64,000 nucleotides of DNA from Noviherbaspirillum soli. GTDB lineage: Bacteria; Pseudomonadota; Gammaproteobacteria; Burkholderiales; Burkholderiaceae_D. The notes beneath the pieces were generated by a model. That model was not told the DNA's origin. It did no database searches and was given only the letters and a program-made list of their open reading frames with translations. The translations under genes were made by a program, and so were the position numbers. The stretch is taken from positions 1 to 64,000 of the forward strand of contig NZ_JACYOX010000036.1 of NCBI RefSeq assembly GCF_015352955.1, written 5' to 3'. How positions within the stretch are numbered: the first letter of the stretch is position 1; each line of letters begins with the position of its first letter. Of the stretch, positions 47,456 through 58,369 are shown piece by piece.

Positions 47456-49105
47456 ATGACCCCCACCCTGCTGATTCCCCGCCCGGCGGCAACGCTGATC
47501 CTTGCCCGCGACGGCGACCAAGGCCCCGAGATTTTCATGATGCAACGCACGTTGAAGGCCAACTTCGTGGCCGGCGCCTATGTATTTCCGGGCGGCGCGG
47601 TGGATCCGGCCGATCACGACCCATGGTGGTCCGAGAGCGCCGACCTCGACGACAGCGCGGCCAGCCGCATCCTCGGCCTGGAAAGCGGCGGCCTGGCCTA
47701 CTGGGTGGCGGCGGTGCGCGAATGCTTCGAGGAATCCGGCCTGCTGCTGGCCGGCGACGTTGCCGGCAGGACGCCCGGCGCCGCCGAACTGGCCGCGCTG
47801 CGCGCGCGCTCGGCGGCCGGCGAGCTGGACTTCAACACGCTGTGCCGCGAGCGCAGGCTGTTCCCGGCCCTGTCGTCGCTGCGCTATTTCAGCCACTGGA
47901 TCACGCCGCCCGGCCTGCCGCGCCGCTTCGACACCCGCTTCTTCCTGGCCGCCGCGCCGGCCGAGCAGATCGCCGCGGCCGACCAGGTCGAGACCATCGC
48001 CCATGACTGGCTGCGGCCCGAGGATGCGCTGGCCAGGCAGCAGCGCGGCGAGATGGAAATGGTGTTCGCCACCATCCAGACCCTGAGGGCGCTATCGGGC
48101 TTCGGCAGCGTGGAGGCGATGCTGGCCCATGCCCATGCGCAGGAAGCGGTGCCGGCGCTGATGCCGCGGGTGTCCACCGGCAGCAAGGGCCGGCGCATGC
48201 TGCTGCCGGGCGACCGCGCCTATGCCGAGGTCGGCAAGCTCGACCCGTTCGGCGAAGGCCAGACCTGGTCCGAGATCGTGCCCGGCAAACCGGTGCGCCT
48301 GTCGGAGCGGGTCCTGCGCCTGACCGCGCCCAATCCCGGCTACATGACCGGCCCCGGCACCAACAGCTACCTGGTCGGCGATGCCACTGCGCTGGCCGTG
48401 ATCGACCCCGGCCCGGACGATGCCGCGCATATCGAGGCGCTGCTGCGCGAGAGCGGCGCGGCGCTGCGGCTGATCCTGACAACCCACACCCATCTCGACC
48501 ACTCGCCGGCCGCGCGCCGCCTGAAGGAAGCGACCGGCGCCGAGGTGCTGGGCATGCCGGCGCCGCCGCATGCGCGCCAGGACCAGGCCTTCGCGCCGGA
48601 CCGGGTGCCGGCGCATGGCGAGCGCATCGCCATCGGCGGCGCCACGCTGCGGGTGGTGCATACGCCCGGCCATGCGTCCAACCATCTGTGCTACCTGCTG
48701 GAAGAGGAAAGGATGCTGTTCACCGGCGACCACATCATGCAGGGCTCCACCGTGGTGATCAATCCGCCGGACGGCAACATGCAGGCCTACTTCGCCTCGC
48801 TGCAATCGCTGCTGGAAGAAGACCTGGAATGGCTGGCGCCCGGCCACGGCTTCCTGATCGACCAGCCGCACCGGGCGGTGCGGCGCCTGCTGGCGCACCG
48901 CCAGAGCCGGGAAGACAAGGTGCTGCGCGTGTTGCGCGAGGCCGGCGCCGCCGCCATGCAGGCGCTGCTGCCGCGGGTCTATGACGACGTGCCGGCCGAG
49001 CGCCTGGCGATGGCCGAGCGCTCGCTGCTGGCGCACCTGGAGAAGCTGGCTGCCGAAGGCCGCGCCAGCCTCGACAACGGCGCCTGGCGCGCCAGCGGCG
49101 GCTGA
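47456..49105 (+). CDS. Nudix hydrolase fused to a metallo-beta-lactamase-fold hydrolase
   Basis: A 549-residue two-domain protein. Residues 5-200 are a Nudix domain of the NUDT7/NUDT19 type: FPGGAVDPAD, then a long insert before AAVRECFEESGLLL, the REUxEExGU part of the Nudix box. Residues about 280-480 form a metallo-beta-lactamase fold with HTHLDH at 344-349, HTPGHASNHLCY and FTGDHIMQGS, close to the LACTB2/RNase Z-like group. A joint role in nucleotide or CoA-derivative clean-up is possible but inferred. Both active sites look intact. Confidence 0.9.
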   Translation: MTPTLLIPRPAATLILARDGDQGPEIFMMQRTLKANFVAGAYVFPGGAVDPADHDPWWSESADLDDSAASRILGLESGGLAYWVAAVRECFEESGLLLAGDVAGRTPGAAELAALRARSAAGELDFNTLCRERRLFPALSSLRYFSHWITPPGLPRRFDTRFFLAAAPAEQIAAADQVETIAHDWLRPEDALARQQRGEMEMVFATIQTLRALSGFGSVEAMLAHAHAQEAVPALMPRVSTGSKGRRMLLPGDRAYAEVGKLDPFGEGQTWSEIVPGKPVRLSERVLRLTAPNPGYMTGPGTNSYLVGDATALAVIDPGPDDAAHIEALLRESGAALRLILTTHTHLDHSPAARRLKEATGAEVLGMPAPPHARQDQAFAPDRVPAHGERIAIGGATLRVVHTPGHASNHLCYLLEEERMLFTGDHIMQGSTVVINPPDGNMQAYFASLQSLLEEDLEWLAPGHGFLIDQPHRAVRRLLAHRQSREDKVLRVLREAGAAAMQALLPRVYDDVPAERLAMAERSLLAHLEKLAAEGRASLDNGAWRASGG

Positions 49106-49112
49106 TCCGCCA

Positions 49113-50423
49113 TCACTTCGCCGGCGCCACCCGCCAGATCACATTGCCGACATCGTCGGCCACCAGCAGCGCGCCGGACTTGTCGCTGGCCACGCCGACC
49201 GGACGGCCCAGCGCGTCGCCTTCTTCGCTGAGGAAGCCGGTCAGGACGTCCTCCGGCTCGCCGGCCGGCATGCCCTTGTCGAAGGGCACGAAGATCACCT
49301 TGTAGCCGCTGCGCGGCTTGCGGTTCCACGAGCCGTGCTGGCCGACGAAGGCGCCGTTCTGATAGCGCCTGGGCAGCAGGTCGCCCTGGTAGAACATCAG
49401 GCCCAGCGAGGCGGTGTGCGGCCCCAGCGCATAGTCGGGCTTGATCGCCTTGGACACCAGGTCGGGCCGCTGCGGCTTGACGCGGGCATCGACGGTCTGG
49501 CCGTAGTAGCTGTAGGGCCAGCCATAGAAGCCGCCCTCCTTCACCGAGGTCATGTAGTCGGGCACCAGGTCGCTGCCGATTTCGTCTCGCTCATTGACCA
49601 CGGTCCACAGCGCGCCGCTCTGCGGCTGCCATGCCATGCCGTTCGGGTTGCGCAGGCCCGAGGCGAACAGCCTGGTCTTGCCGCTGGCGGGATCGATCTC
49701 CAGGATGGCCGCGCGGTTTTCCTCGGCTTCCATGCCGTTCTCGGCGACGTTGCTGTTGGAGCCGGACGTGGCATACAGCTTCCTGCCATCGCGGCTGGCG
49801 ATCACGTTCTTGGTCCAGTGATGGTTCAGCGGCCCGGCCGGCAGGTCGGCCACCTTGACGCCGGCCTCGCTGATGCGGGTGTCGCCGGCCTTGTAGGGAA
49901 AGCGCATGATGGCGTCGGTGTTGGCGACATACAGCGTATTGCCGACCAGGCTCATGCCGAACGGCGAATTGAGGCCTTCCAGGAAGACGGTCTTGACCTC
50001 GGCCACGCCATCGCCGTCGGCATCGCGCAGCAGCGTGATGCGGTTGGCGCTGGGGGTGCCGGCGCCGGCCCGCTTCATCACCATCTTCATGATCTTGCCC
50101 TTGATGCCCTTGCTGTCTTCCGGCTTGGGCGGCGCGTTGGTCTCGGCCACCAGCACGTCGCCATTGGGCAGCGTGTACAGCCAGCGCGGATGGTCCAGGC
50201 CGCTGGCATAGGCATTGACCGCCAGCCCTGCCGCGGGCGTGGGCTTGCCGCCGTCCGGCCAGCCCTTGGCCGGCGCGATGTGCACGGTTGGCAGCAGCGT
50301 ATGGTTGGGCGGCGGCAGCGTCGGTTCCGGGCCGGTGCCGGCCTTGAGCGGCAGCGTTGCCTGTTCGCAGCCGGCCAGCAGCAAGATGGCCGCGGCCCAT
50401 GAAATACGACGAATCACTAGCAT
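49113..50423 (-). CDS. PQQ-dependent sugar (sorbosone) dehydrogenase-like lipoprotein
   Basis: A 436-residue secreted beta-propeller of the L-sorbosone/soluble glucose dehydrogenase family. The N terminus has a lipobox, LLLAGC with Cys19, so it is probably anchored as a lipoprotein. [51 protein letters not shown] and [18 protein letters not shown] are conserved family motifs. It is convergent with the Nudix fusion gene, seven bases apart. The substrate is unknown. Confidence 0.9.
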   Translation of the reverse strand: MLVIRRISWAAAILLLAGCEQATLPLKAGTGPEPTLPPPNHTLLPTVHIAPAKGWPDGGKPTPAAGLAVNAYASGLDHPRWLYTLPNGDVLVAETNAPPKPEDSKGIKGKIMKMVMKRAGAGTPSANRITLLRDADGDGVAEVKTVFLEGLNSPFGMSLVGNTLYVANTDAIMRFPYKAGDTRISEAGVKVADLPAGPLNHHWTKNVIASRDGRKLYATSGSNSNVAENGMEAEENRAAILEIDPASGKTRLFASGLRNPNGMAWQPQSGALWTVVNERDEIGSDLVPDYMTSVKEGGFYGWPYSYYGQTVDARVKPQRPDLVSKAIKPDYALGPHTASLGLMFYQGDLLPRRYQNGAFVGQHGSWNRKPRSGYKVIFVPFDKGMPAGEPEDVLTGFLSEEGDALGRPVGVASDKSGALLVADDVGNVIWRVAPAK

Positions 50424-50598
50424 GAAGGCTCTCCAGTTGTTGAGGGGCGCCCGCCCTTGCGGCGGCGGCTCGCCTGTAAGAACTGCCGGGCTTGTAACGG
50501 CTGCCTGTCAATCATGCAGCGAATACGGCGGCAAGCCGGCCTTGCGCTGCGCGCGCCGGACCGGACAAGGATGGGTTTGCAAGATGCGGGCCCGGCCG

Positions 50599-51072
50599 TC
50601 ACTTCGCCAGCGGGATCGGCTGGCCCGCGGGCAGCGGCACCGCCGTCACGCTGTTTTGCGGGCTGCCTTCGATCAGCCGGTCGGAATAAACCAGATAGAC
50701 CAGCGCATTGCGCTTGACATCGACCATGCGCACCACCTGCACCCGCTTGAACAGGATGGATGCCCGCTCGCTGAAGACTTCCTCCTGCTTTGGCAGGCTG
50801 CCGTTGAAGCGGATCTCGCCGACCTGGCGGCAGGCCACGGAAGCATCGGCCTTGTCCTCGGCGATGCCGATCGCGCCGCTGATGCCGCCGGTCTTGGCGC
50901 GCGACAGGTAGCAGACCACGCCGCCCACCCTGGGATCATCATAGGCCTCGACCACGATCTTGTGGTTGGGGCCGATGAACTTGAACACGGTGCTGACCTC
51001 GCCGACCTGTTCGGCATGGACGGCGGCATGGCACAGCAGGAAGGCGCACAGCAGGGGTTTGATGAACTTCAT
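50599..51072 (-). CDS. creA: CreA family periplasmic protein
   Basis: A 157-residue protein with a signal peptide ending near residue 20 (AAVHA). VGEVSTVFKFIGPNHKIVVEAYDDP and GVVCYLSRAKTGGISGAIGIAEDKADASVACRQ are clear CreA signatures. Its function is not well established. It stands alone, divergent from the chromate transporter genes. Confidence 0.94.
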   Translation of the reverse strand: MKFIKPLLCAFLLCHAAVHAEQVGEVSTVFKFIGPNHKIVVEAYDDPRVGGVVCYLSRAKTGGISGAIGIAEDKADASVACRQVGEIRFNGSLPKQEEVFSERASILFKRVQVVRMVDVKRNALVYLVYSDRLIEGSPQNSVTAVPLPAGQPIPLAK

Positions 51073-51226
51073 GGCGAAGGCTTACCTGGTCGGAAGGAAA
51101 GCGCCAGATTAACCCAAACCAGGGGGAGCGCAGTTTGCCTGTGGTCAGCAGCCCTGGTGAAATGTTAGGATACCAGTCCGCCCGGCAGCCCCGGGCGCCC
51201 CTGTCAAGCCGCTCAACGATACCTTC

Positions 51227-51802
51227 ATGAATTTGCCTCCGTCGCAGGACCATCCCCGGCCGCGCTCGCTGTCCGACCTCTTCATATCCTTTTCCCTGCT
51301 GGCTCTGCAAGGCTTCGGCGGCGTGCTGGCGGTAGTGCAGCATGAGCTGGTGGAGCGCAAGCGCTGGCTCACCCGCGAGGAATTCATCGAAGACTGGGCG
51401 GTGGCCCAGATCATGCCCGGCCCCAACGTGGTGAACCTGTCGATGATGATAGGCAGCCGCTACTTCGGCCTGCCGGGCGCCCTGACCGCGCTGGCCGGCA
51501 TGCTGACCTTTCCGCTGGTGGTGGTGCTGTGCATGGCGCTGGCCTACAGCCATTTCGCCGACAGTCCGCAGGTGGCCGGGGCCTTGCGCGGCATGGGCGC
51601 GGTGGCGGCCGGCCTGATCATTGCGACCGGCATCAAGCTCATCAGCGCGCTGGACCGCCATCCCCTGGGCAAGCCGGCCTGCCTGCTGCTGGCCGCCCTC
51701 TGCTTCGGCGCGGTGGCGTTGATGCAGTGGCCGCTGCTGTATGTGCTGGGCGGCCTGGGCCTGCTTACCTGCGTGCTGACCTGGCGGAAGATACGTCCAT
51801 GA
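51227..51802 (+). CDS. Chromate transporter, N-terminal-type half
   Basis: A 191-residue membrane protein of the short-chain ChrA class. FSLLALQGFGGVLAVVQHELVERKRWLTREEFIEDWAVAQIMPGPNVVNLSMMIG contains the CHR motif. About five or six hydrophobic segments follow. It overlaps the second half-gene by four bases; together they should form a heteromeric chromate exporter in the inner membrane. Confidence 0.93.
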   Translation: MNLPPSQDHPRPRSLSDLFISFSLLALQGFGGVLAVVQHELVERKRWLTREEFIEDWAVAQIMPGPNVVNLSMMIGSRYFGLPGALTALAGMLTFPLVVVLCMALAYSHFADSPQVAGALRGMGAVAAGLIIATGIKLISALDRHPLGKPACLLLAALCFGAVALMQWPLLYVLGGLGLLTCVLTWRKIRP

Positions 51803-52377
51803 ATGCGCTGCTGCAGATGCATCCGGCGGACTGGCTCAACCTGTTCGTGCATTACCTGTCGCTGTCGCTGCTGGCGGTGGGCGGCGCCATCACCACCGCG
51901 CCCGACATGCACCGTTACCTCGTGGACCAGCAGCACTGGATGAGCGAATCCCAGTTCACCGCCGCCATCACCCTGGCCCAGGCCGCGCCCGGCCCCAACG
52001 TGCTGTTCATTGCGCTGATGGGCTGGCAGGTAGGCGTCAACAGCGGCAGCCTGCTCAATGCGCTGATGGGCATGGCCATCACGATGACCGGCATCCTGCT
52101 GCCCAGCGCCACGCTGACCTACGTCGCTTCGCGCTGGGGCCACAACAACCGCGACCTGCGGGCGGTACGGGCCTTCAAGCAGGGCATGGCGCCGGTGGTG
52201 GTCGGGCTGATCCTGGCCACCGGCTGGCTGATGAGCCGCGCCCACGGCGACCCTGCCAGGGACTGGCCGCTATGGCTTTTGACCGCGGTCACCGCGGTCG
52301 TTGTGTGGAAGACGCGGGTGCATTTGCTGTGGCTGCTGGCCGCGGGGGGGCTGCTGGGCTGGTTCGGGTGGATTTGA
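51799..52377 (+). CDS. Chromate transporter, C-terminal-type half
   Basis: A 192-residue membrane protein, also of the ChrA family: LSLLAVGGAITTAPDMHRYLVDQQHWMSESQFTAAITLAQAAPGPNVLFIALMGW. Its ATG overlaps the first half's stop (ATGA). Two short chr genes in tandem are the typical split arrangement. Confidence 0.93.
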   Translation: MNALLQMHPADWLNLFVHYLSLSLLAVGGAITTAPDMHRYLVDQQHWMSESQFTAAITLAQAAPGPNVLFIALMGWQVGVNSGSLLNALMGMAITMTGILLPSATLTYVASRWGHNNRDLRAVRAFKQGMAPVVVGLILATGWLMSRAHGDPARDWPLWLLTAVTAVVVWKTRVHLLWLLAAGGLLGWFGWI

Positions 52378-52449
52378 TGGATGCCGCAGCCGCCGTTGTG
52401 TTTCAATGCGCCGCGCCGGCCACGGCTGGAACGTAAAAGCCCGACGGCC

Positions 52450-52563
52450 GTAGGGTGCAATCCCCGAAGGGGCATTGCGCCAATGGTCGATAGAGGAAGC
52501 CGGCCGCAATAGCCTTCCGGTTTGCGACCATGGTGCAATGCCCTTCGGGGATTGCACCCTACG
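52450..52563. repeat. Pair of inverted REP-like palindromes after the chromate genes
   Basis: GTAGGGTGCAATCCCCGAAGGGGCATTGCGC (52450-52480) and the facing GGTGCAATGCCC...GGATTGCACCCTACG (52532-52563). Same family as at 8299-8760. Confidence 0.92.
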
Positions 52564-52825
52564 AGGGGTGGTAAGGGTTGCAGTTGCGGTGAAATCCCGT
52601 TGAGCGCGCCGTATCAGCGGTGCCCGGAGCGGGAAAGGTGCGGCGTCTGTTTGAGTGGAGCGAGTTTAGCCGCCCCCGCTCCAGGCATCGCCGTCATGGC
52701 GCGCTCAACAAGACTTCACGGCAACGGCCACTTCAAAAGCAGCTGCAACGGCAACCGCGAAGTTCATGACCGCCGTCGTAAGTCCTCACCCCTGCACCAG
52801 TGCGCGCCCCGCCGCAACAACCCAT
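52564..52825. other. Non-coding region downstream of rsmA
   Basis: No convincing gene. The part at 52636-52700 (GTCTGTTTGAGTGGAGCGAG, then CCGCCCCCGCTCC) looks like a degraded dispersed intergenic sequence rather than coding DNA, and 52720-52765 is rich in CAACGGC-like units. Possibly a remnant of mobile or repetitive DNA. Confidence 0.35.
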
Positions 52826-53599
52826 TTACCCACCCGCCTGCAGATTGGCCAGCGCCACATATCCCTCCACCCCCACCGTCTCGGCCCGCGCCTGCGGATC
52901 GATCCCCACCGCAACCAGGTCCGCCTCGCTGAACATCCCCGCCAGGCAGTTGCGCAAGGTCTTGCGGCGCTGCGAAAAGGCCTTCTGCACGACCTCTTCC
53001 AGCCGCGCCGCGTCGCATGGCAGCGGCTGCGCCAGCGGGATCATGCGCACGATGGCCGAGTCCACCTGCGGCGGCGGGTCGAAGGCGGTGGGCGGGACGA
53101 TGAACAGCAACTCCATGTGGTAGCGCCATTGCAGCATCACCGACAACCTGCCATAGGTCTTGCTGCCGGGCTGCGCCACCATGCGCTCCACCACTTCCTT
53201 CTGCAGCATGAAATGCTGGTCCCTTACCCGATGCGCGATCTCGGAAAGATGAAACAGCAGCGGACTGGAAATGTTGTACGGCAGGTTGCCCACCACACGC
53301 AGCTTGCCATCGGGCGGGGCCAGGGTGGCGAAGTCGAATTGCAGCGCGTCGCCGGCATGCACGTGCAGGCGCTTCGGGTCGAAGGTCTTGTTCAGGCGCT
53401 CGACCAGGTCGCGATCCAGTTCCACGACATGGAGTTCGCGCAGCTGCTCCAGCAGCAGCCGCGTCATCGCCGCCAGTCCGGGGCCGATCTCGACCATCAC
53501 ATCGTCGGCCTGCGGCGCGATCACGCGGATGATGTCGTGCAGCACGGCCTGGTCGGTCAGGAAGTTCTGGCCGAAACGCTTTCGGGGTATGTGTTTCAT
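52826..53599 (-). CDS. rsmA: 16S rRNA dimethyladenosine transferase
   Basis: A 257-residue SAM-dependent enzyme (KsgA) that dimethylates two adjacent adenosines near the 3' end of 16S r[13 protein letters not shown] opens it, [12 protein letters not shown] binds SAM and NLPYNIS is the catalytic NLPY motif. Its start overlaps the pdxA stop by four bases, in the conserved lptD-surA-pdxA-rsmA order. Confidence 0.97.
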   Translation of the reverse strand: MKHIPRKRFGQNFLTDQAVLHDIIRVIAPQADDVMVEIGPGLAAMTRLLLEQLRELHVVELDRDLVERLNKTFDPKRLHVHAGDALQFDFATLAPPDGKLRVVGNLPYNISSPLLFHLSEIAHRVRDQHFMLQKEVVERMVAQPGSKTYGRLSVMLQWRYHMELLFIVPPTAFDPPPQVDSAIVRMIPLAQPLPCDAARLEEVVQKAFSQRRKTLRNCLAGMFSEADLVAVGIDPQARAETVGVEGYVALANLQAGG

Positions 53600-54648
53600 T
53601 GCGCCTTGCTGTCTTGTGCGGCGGCCATGCGGGCCGCGGTGCGGATGGCTTCGACCATGCTGCCATGGTCGGCGTGGCCCAGGCCGCGGGCAGCCAGGTC
53701 GAGCGCGGTGCCATGGTCGACCGAGGTGCGGATGATGGGCAGGCCCAGCGTGATGTTGACGCCGCGGCCGAAGCTGGCGTGCTTGAGCACCGGCAGGCCC
53801 TGGTCGTGGTACATCGCCAGCACGCAGTCGGCCTGCTCCAGGTACTTGGCCTGGAACAGCGTATCGGCCGGATAAGGTCCCTGCGCGTTGATGCCGCGCG
53901 CGCGGGCCGCTTCCAGGGCCGGCGTGATCACCTCGATCTCCTCGCGTCCCAGATAGCCGTTTTCGCCGGCATGCGGGTTCAGGCCCGTGACCAGGATGCG
54001 CGGCGCGGCAATGCCGAACTTGCCGCGCAGGTCGGCGTCGATGATGTCCAGCGTGCGCGCCAGGCCGCCGGCGGTGATCGCGGCCGGCACATCCTTCAGC
54101 GCCAGATGGGTGGTGGCCAGCGCCACCCTCAGCGGCGTGGGCGTGGCGTCGGTGGCCAGCATCATCACGACCTGCGGCGTGCCGGTTTTTTCAGCCAGGT
54201 ATTCGGTATGGCCGGTGAAGGCGACCCCGGCGTCGTTGATCGTGCTCTTCTGCAGCGGCGCGGTCACGATGGCCGCCAGCTCGCCGCGCAGGGCGCCAGC
54301 GATTGCCACATCCAGGGTTTCCAGCACATAGCGGCCGTTGTTGGCGTCGAGTTCGCCGGGCCGCACGTGCGCTGCCAGCGTGCAGTCGATCACGGCAATG
54401 CGGCCGGCCGGGAAGGCCGGCAGGCCATTGTTGTTGACCGCCATCTGCGACAGCGCGACCAGGCTGATGTCCGGATCGATCGCGGCGGCAGTCATGGCCA
54501 GGAAGGCGGAATCGCCGATCAGCACGCTGCGCACTTCATGACGCAGCTCCCAGGCGGCGCGGATCGCGATCTCCGGGCCGATGCCGGCCGGCTCGCCGGT
54601 GGTAATGGCAATGGCGGGCAGCACGCCTGGGCGATGCATCGGGCTCAT
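53596..54648 (-). CDS. pdxA: 4-hydroxythreonine-4-phosphate dehydrogenase
   Basis: A 350-residue NAD-dependent, metal-binding enzyme of pyridoxal phosphate synthesis. [15 protein letters not shown] opens it; [26 protein letters not shown] and [13 protein letters not shown] supply conserved histidine metal ligands. Four-base overlaps link it to surA upstream and rsmA downstream. Confidence 0.97.
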   Translation of the reverse strand: MSPMHRPGVLPAIAITTGEPAGIGPEIAIRAAWELRHEVRSVLIGDSAFLAMTAAAIDPDISLVALSQMAVNNNGLPAFPAGRIAVIDCTLAAHVRPGELDANNGRYVLETLDVAIAGALRGELAAIVTAPLQKSTINDAGVAFTGHTEYLAEKTGTPQVVMMLATDATPTPLRVALATTHLALKDVPAAITAGGLARTLDIIDADLRGKFGIAAPRILVTGLNPHAGENGYLGREEIEVITPALEAARARGINAQGPYPADTLFQAKYLEQADCVLAMYHDQGLPVLKHASFGRGVNITLGLPIIRTSVDHGTALDLAARGLGHADHGSMVEAIRTAARMAAAQDSKAQ

Positions 54649-56147
54649 CGCGCCGGGCCGGTCGCCGCGCCGAGTTCCTCGGCGCGGTATTCGACATAGG
54701 TGCGGTCGCGCAGCTGGCGCAGCCAGTCCTCGGTGGCCTCCTCGATCTTGCGCTCGCGCAGCGCCTGGCGCGCCATCATGCGCTGGCGCTCCTGCGTGAC
54801 GTCGTCGGTCTTGCGCTCGATCACCTGGATCAGGTGGAAGCCGAATGGCGACTCGACCGGCTCGCTGATCTGGCCCGGCTGCAGCGCGTTCATCGCGCGC
54901 TCGAACTCCGGCACGGTGTCGCCCGGATACAGCCAGCCCAGGTCGCCGCCCTTGGAGGCCGAACCGTCGTTGGAGTACATGCGCGCCAGTTCGGGGAAGG
55001 TGGCGGCCTTGTTGTCCAGTCGCTCCTTGAGTTCGACCAGCTTGCGCCTGGCTTCGTTGGCCGGCACCACCTGGTTCACCTTGATCAGGATGTGGCGGGC
55101 ATGGGTCTGGGTGACGGCCGGCACCGAAGCGCCCGCCTTGGCCGGGGTCGAGGTGCGGCGGCCAAGCACCCGCAGGATATGAAAGCCATTGGCGCTCTTG
55201 ACCACGACCAGTTCATTGTCGCGTCGGTCCGCCACTGCGTCGACGAACAGCTGCGGCAGGCGGTCCAGCGTGCGCCATCCCATCTCGCCGCCCTTCAATG
55301 CATCGCTGGCGTCGGAATAGGCAGCGGCGATCTGGCCGAAGTCGGCGCCGGTGCGCAACTGTTGCAGCGCCTCCTCCGCGCGCGCGCGGCGCTGGGCGAT
55401 CTGCTCGGCGCTGGCGTTTTCGGGGATGCGCACCAGGATCTGCGCCAGGTTGATCTCGGGCTGCGCGGCCTGCGTGGCGCCGCCGCCCGAAGCCAGGAAA
55501 TTGTCGACCTCGGACTCGGTGATCTGCACCTTGCTGTCGACTTCCCGCTCGCGCAGGCGCTGCAGCAGGATTTCATTGCGGATGTCCTCGCGGAAGCGGG
55601 CGAAGCTCACGCCGTCGCTTTCGACCTTGCGGCGCATCTCGGCCAAGGTCACGTTGTTCTGCTCGGCAATGCGGGCCACCGCGGCGTCGAGCAGCGCGTC
55701 ATCGACCCGCAGGCCGTTTTCCTTGGCCAGCTGCAACTGCGCGCGGTCGACGATCATCCGTTCCAGCAGCTGCTGCTGGAACTGGGCGCGCGGCGGCACC
55801 GTGCCGCCCTGGCTGCGCAGGCGCGCCTCGACCGTCTGCATCCGTGTTTCCAGTTCCTGGGCGGTGATGACCTCGTTATTGACGACAGCGACGATGGCGT
55901 CGATCGGGCGTACCCGCTGGGAAGCGGAGGTCGAGGCCGGCGCCGGCGCGGATGCCGGCGGCAGTTGGGCGGCGGGGGCCGGGGACGCTGCTGCGCCGCC
56001 CAGGCGCGGGCCAGCGCCGGCGCCGGGCGCCTTGAGCGCCTGCGCCCAGGACGGCGGCGCGGCCAGCAATGCGCACAGCAGCGCCGGCATGATGCGCTTG
56101 ACGCGAAGCGATGGGAGAAGCGAACGGGAAGTGATATCGGTTTTCAT
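54645..56147 (-). CDS. surA: Periplasmic chaperone/peptidyl-prolyl isomerase SurA
   Basis: A 500-residue outer-membrane protein chaperone. The signal peptide ends near residue 35 (PPSWAQA). A Pro/Ala-rich linker precedes the SurA N domain ([22 protein letters not shown]), and two parvulin domains follow ([17 protein letters not shown]...GGEMGWR and [22 protein letters not shown]). I start at the ATG at 56147 (MKTDITS); an upstream in-frame ATG at 56162 is possible. The linker makes it longer than E. coli SurA. It lies 35 bases after lptD and assists folding of outer-membrane proteins including LptD. Confidence 0.96.
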   Translation of the reverse strand: MKTDITSRSLLPSLRVKRIMPALLCALLAAPPSWAQALKAPGAGAGPRLGGAAASPAPAAQLPPASAPAPASTSASQRVRPIDAIVAVVNNEVITAQELETRMQTVEARLRSQGGTVPPRAQFQQQLLERMIVDRAQLQLAKENGLRVDDALLDAAVARIAEQNNVTLAEMRRKVESDGVSFARFREDIRNEILLQRLREREVDSKVQITESEVDNFLASGGGATQAAQPEINLAQILVRIPENASAEQIAQRRARAEEALQQLRTGADFGQIAAAYSDASDALKGGEMGWRTLDRLPQLFVDAVADRRDNELVVVKSANGFHILRVLGRRTSTPAKAGASVPAVTQTHARHILIKVNQVVPANEARRKLVELKERLDNKAATFPELARMYSNDGSASKGGDLGWLYPGDTVPEFERAMNALQPGQISEPVESPFGFHLIQVIERKTDDVTQERQRMMARQALRERKIEEATEDWLRQLRDRTYVEYRAEELGAATGPAR

Positions 56148-56182
56148 AGTGCCTTGATTCATGAGAGTACTTGCCCTTGGGT

Positions 56183-58369
56183 TCAGGGCTCCGATTCGGA
56201 GAGGCGGTTGTAACCGGGGATGTTGTTGCGCAGCGCCCTGTAGGGATTGGAGCCCAGGCTGGACAGGCCGTTCAGTTCAAGCTGGAAAAACAGCGAGGAA
56301 GTCGCGACGTTGGTCGCGGTGGGCGTGCGCTGGGCCACGACCCGGAACACCCAGCAGTCGGCCTTGTATTCCACGCCGAACAGGCTTTCCGACACCTTCT
56401 TTTCCTCCAGCGAGTAGTTCACGCGTCCCACGCCGTAGAAACGGCGCGTGATCGGCCACTGGGTGGACACGTTCAGCAGGTCGACCGCGGTCGGCACATC
56501 GCGCTTGTACTGCAGGTTGAACACCTGCTGCGGGCCCGGCAGCCAGCGCACGCCCAGGCTGGAGGCATTGGTCTTGCGCTGGCTCTGGCTGTACTGGATG
56601 CCGGCGTCCAGCAGCAGCGTGGGCGTGACCTGGCCCGACATCGCGGCCAGCAGGTCCGACTTGTTTTCGGCATTGCTGGTGTTGCCGGCCACCTGCTGCT
56701 GGTTGAAATAGAAGCGCTGGCCCAGCGCCAGGCGCAGCCGCTCGACGCCATTTTCCTCGATGAAGCGCGACACCACGGCCGCGGTCAACTGGTTGGAATC
56801 GGTGATGCGGTCGTTGCCGACATAGCGGTTTTCGCTGAAGATCTGCGCGAAGCTGAACTCGGCCAGCGCGGTATCGAAGATTGGGAACTTGCTCTGGTCC
56901 TTGTATGGCGTATAGGTATAGAACAGGCGCGGCTCCAGGGTCTGGGTGGCGGGCCTGCCCAGAAAGCTTGCATCGCGCTCGAACACCAAGCCGCTGTCGA
57001 GCGAAAAGGTGGGCAGCGTGCGGGTCAGTGTGGTCGGCTGGTCCGCCGCCTGATTGGTCAGGTTGTAGCTGGTCGCATGCAGCGACAGGCTGGGCGTGAC
57101 GAAATAGCCGGGCGCCAGGATCGGATAGGAAATCCGCGGATTGATTACCGAGCGGTCGCCGCGCACCAGGGTCGGATGATAGAAGCGGGTGAAGTCGGAC
57201 TTCAGGCTGAGATCGAAGCCGCCGAGTTCCTGGCGGGCGGCATTCAGGCTGATCTGCGGCAGCCGGTCATACGGCAGGCCGATCGGCGCCAGCGGGTCCT
57301 GCAGCACCTGGTAGCTCGAAGTGCGGGCCAGCATGTTCCAGTAAGGCTGCGCATAACTCAGGCTCAGGTCGCGCGCCAGCAGCCGCTGCCGGCTGTTGGT
57401 GATGCTGTGCGGGAAGTCGTTGGGATACTGGTCGTCCGATGCCATGTTCACATTGGCATTGAACGACAGCGCCGGCGCCAGCCTCTGGGTGTGCAGCATG
57501 GTCAGCGCGCCGCGGCTCTGGCCGGTCTGGCTGTCGTTCATCAGGCCTTCCACCCGCGTCTGCCCGGAATAGCCGTCGCCGAGGTAGCGCGCATGGGCGC
57601 CGAGCTGCAGGCCGCGCTGGGAGATCATGCGCGGATACAGCGTCAGGTCGCGGTTGGGCGCAATGTTGATGTAGTAAGGCGACGAGACCTCGATGCCGTT
57701 GCGGTTGCTGGTGCCGAAGGTGGGCGGCAGGAAGCCGGTCTTGCGCTGGTCCGACAGCGGAAAGCTCATGTAGGGCGAGGCCAGCAGCGGCACGCCCTTG
57801 AAGTACAGCACCGCCCGCTCGGCCGTGCCGATGTCGCGCCCGCTGTCGAGATTGATGGTGCGCGACGACAGGTACCAGTCCTGGTCCGGCGCCTCGCAGG
57901 TGCTGTAGGTGCCGTTGTGCACCACCGAGCGGTCGTCCGACTCGAAGTCGATGCGGTCGGCCTTGCCCTGCGCATTGCGCATTTCCAGGTGGTAGGTCGG
58001 ATTGTCGATATAGCCTTCGCCGGTATCGAGCTTCAGGTTGGCGTCGTCGCCGGTGAAGCGGTCCTTGAAGCGTTTCAGCCGCACGTTGCCGCTGGCCTTG
58101 ACCCGGTCGTCGACGATGTCGTATTCGGCGCGGTCGGCATTGAGCGTGGTGCTGCCGCGGGTGACTTCGGCGTCGCGCTCCAGCGTGATCTCGCGGTCGG
58201 GCCGCCCGGTCAGGCGCTCCGCGCCCAGCGTGGTGGGCGCGTTCGGATCGTCCACGGGGCGCTGGTACTTGGCCTGGGCGGCGGCCAGCGCAGGCAGCGA
58301 GGCAAGCACGGCCAGCGTCAGCGCACGCACCGCGGGCCGGGTGCGGAAATAGCGTTGGCGGCGAGTCAT
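56183..58369 (-). CDS. lptD: LPS-assembly outer-membrane protein LptD
   Basis: A 728-residue outer-membrane beta-barrel that inserts LPS with LptE. A signal peptide ends near residue 32 (LAAAQA). The periplasmic OstA/jellyroll region follows (LNADRAEYDIVDDRVKASGNVRL), then a long barrel with repeated aromatic-ended strands. The ATG is at 58369; a minus-strand TATAAT at 58431-58426 is a candidate -10. It heads lptD-surA-pdxA-rsmA. Confidence 0.95.
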   Translation of the reverse strand: MTRRQRYFRTRPAVRALTLAVLASLPALAAAQAKYQRPVDDPNAPTTLGAERLTGRPDREITLERDAEVTRGSTTLNADRAEYDIVDDRVKASGNVRLKRFKDRFTGDDANLKLDTGEGYIDNPTYHLEMRNAQGKADRIDFESDDRSVVHNGTYSTCEAPDQDWYLSSRTINLDSGRDIGTAERAVLYFKGVPLLASPYMSFPLSDQRKTGFLPPTFGTSNRNGIEVSSPYYINIAPNRDLTLYPRMISQRGLQLGAHARYLGDGYSGQTRVEGLMNDSQTGQSRGALTMLHTQRLAPALSFNANVNMASDDQYPNDFPHSITNSRQRLLARDLSLSYAQPYWNMLARTSSYQVLQDPLAPIGLPYDRLPQISLNAARQELGGFDLSLKSDFTRFYHPTLVRGDRSVINPRISYPILAPGYFVTPSLSLHATSYNLTNQAADQPTTLTRTLPTFSLDSGLVFERDASFLGRPATQTLEPRLFYTYTPYKDQSKFPIFDTALAEFSFAQIFSENRYVGNDRITDSNQLTAAVVSRFIEENGVERLRLALGQRFYFNQQQVAGNTSNAENKSDLLAAMSGQVTPTLLLDAGIQYSQSQRKTNASSLGVRWLPGPQQVFNLQYKRDVPTAVDLLNVSTQWPITRRFYGVGRVNYSLEEKKVSESLFGVEYKADCWVFRVVAQRTPTATNVATSSLFFQLELNGLSSLGSNPYRALRNNIPGYNRLSESEP

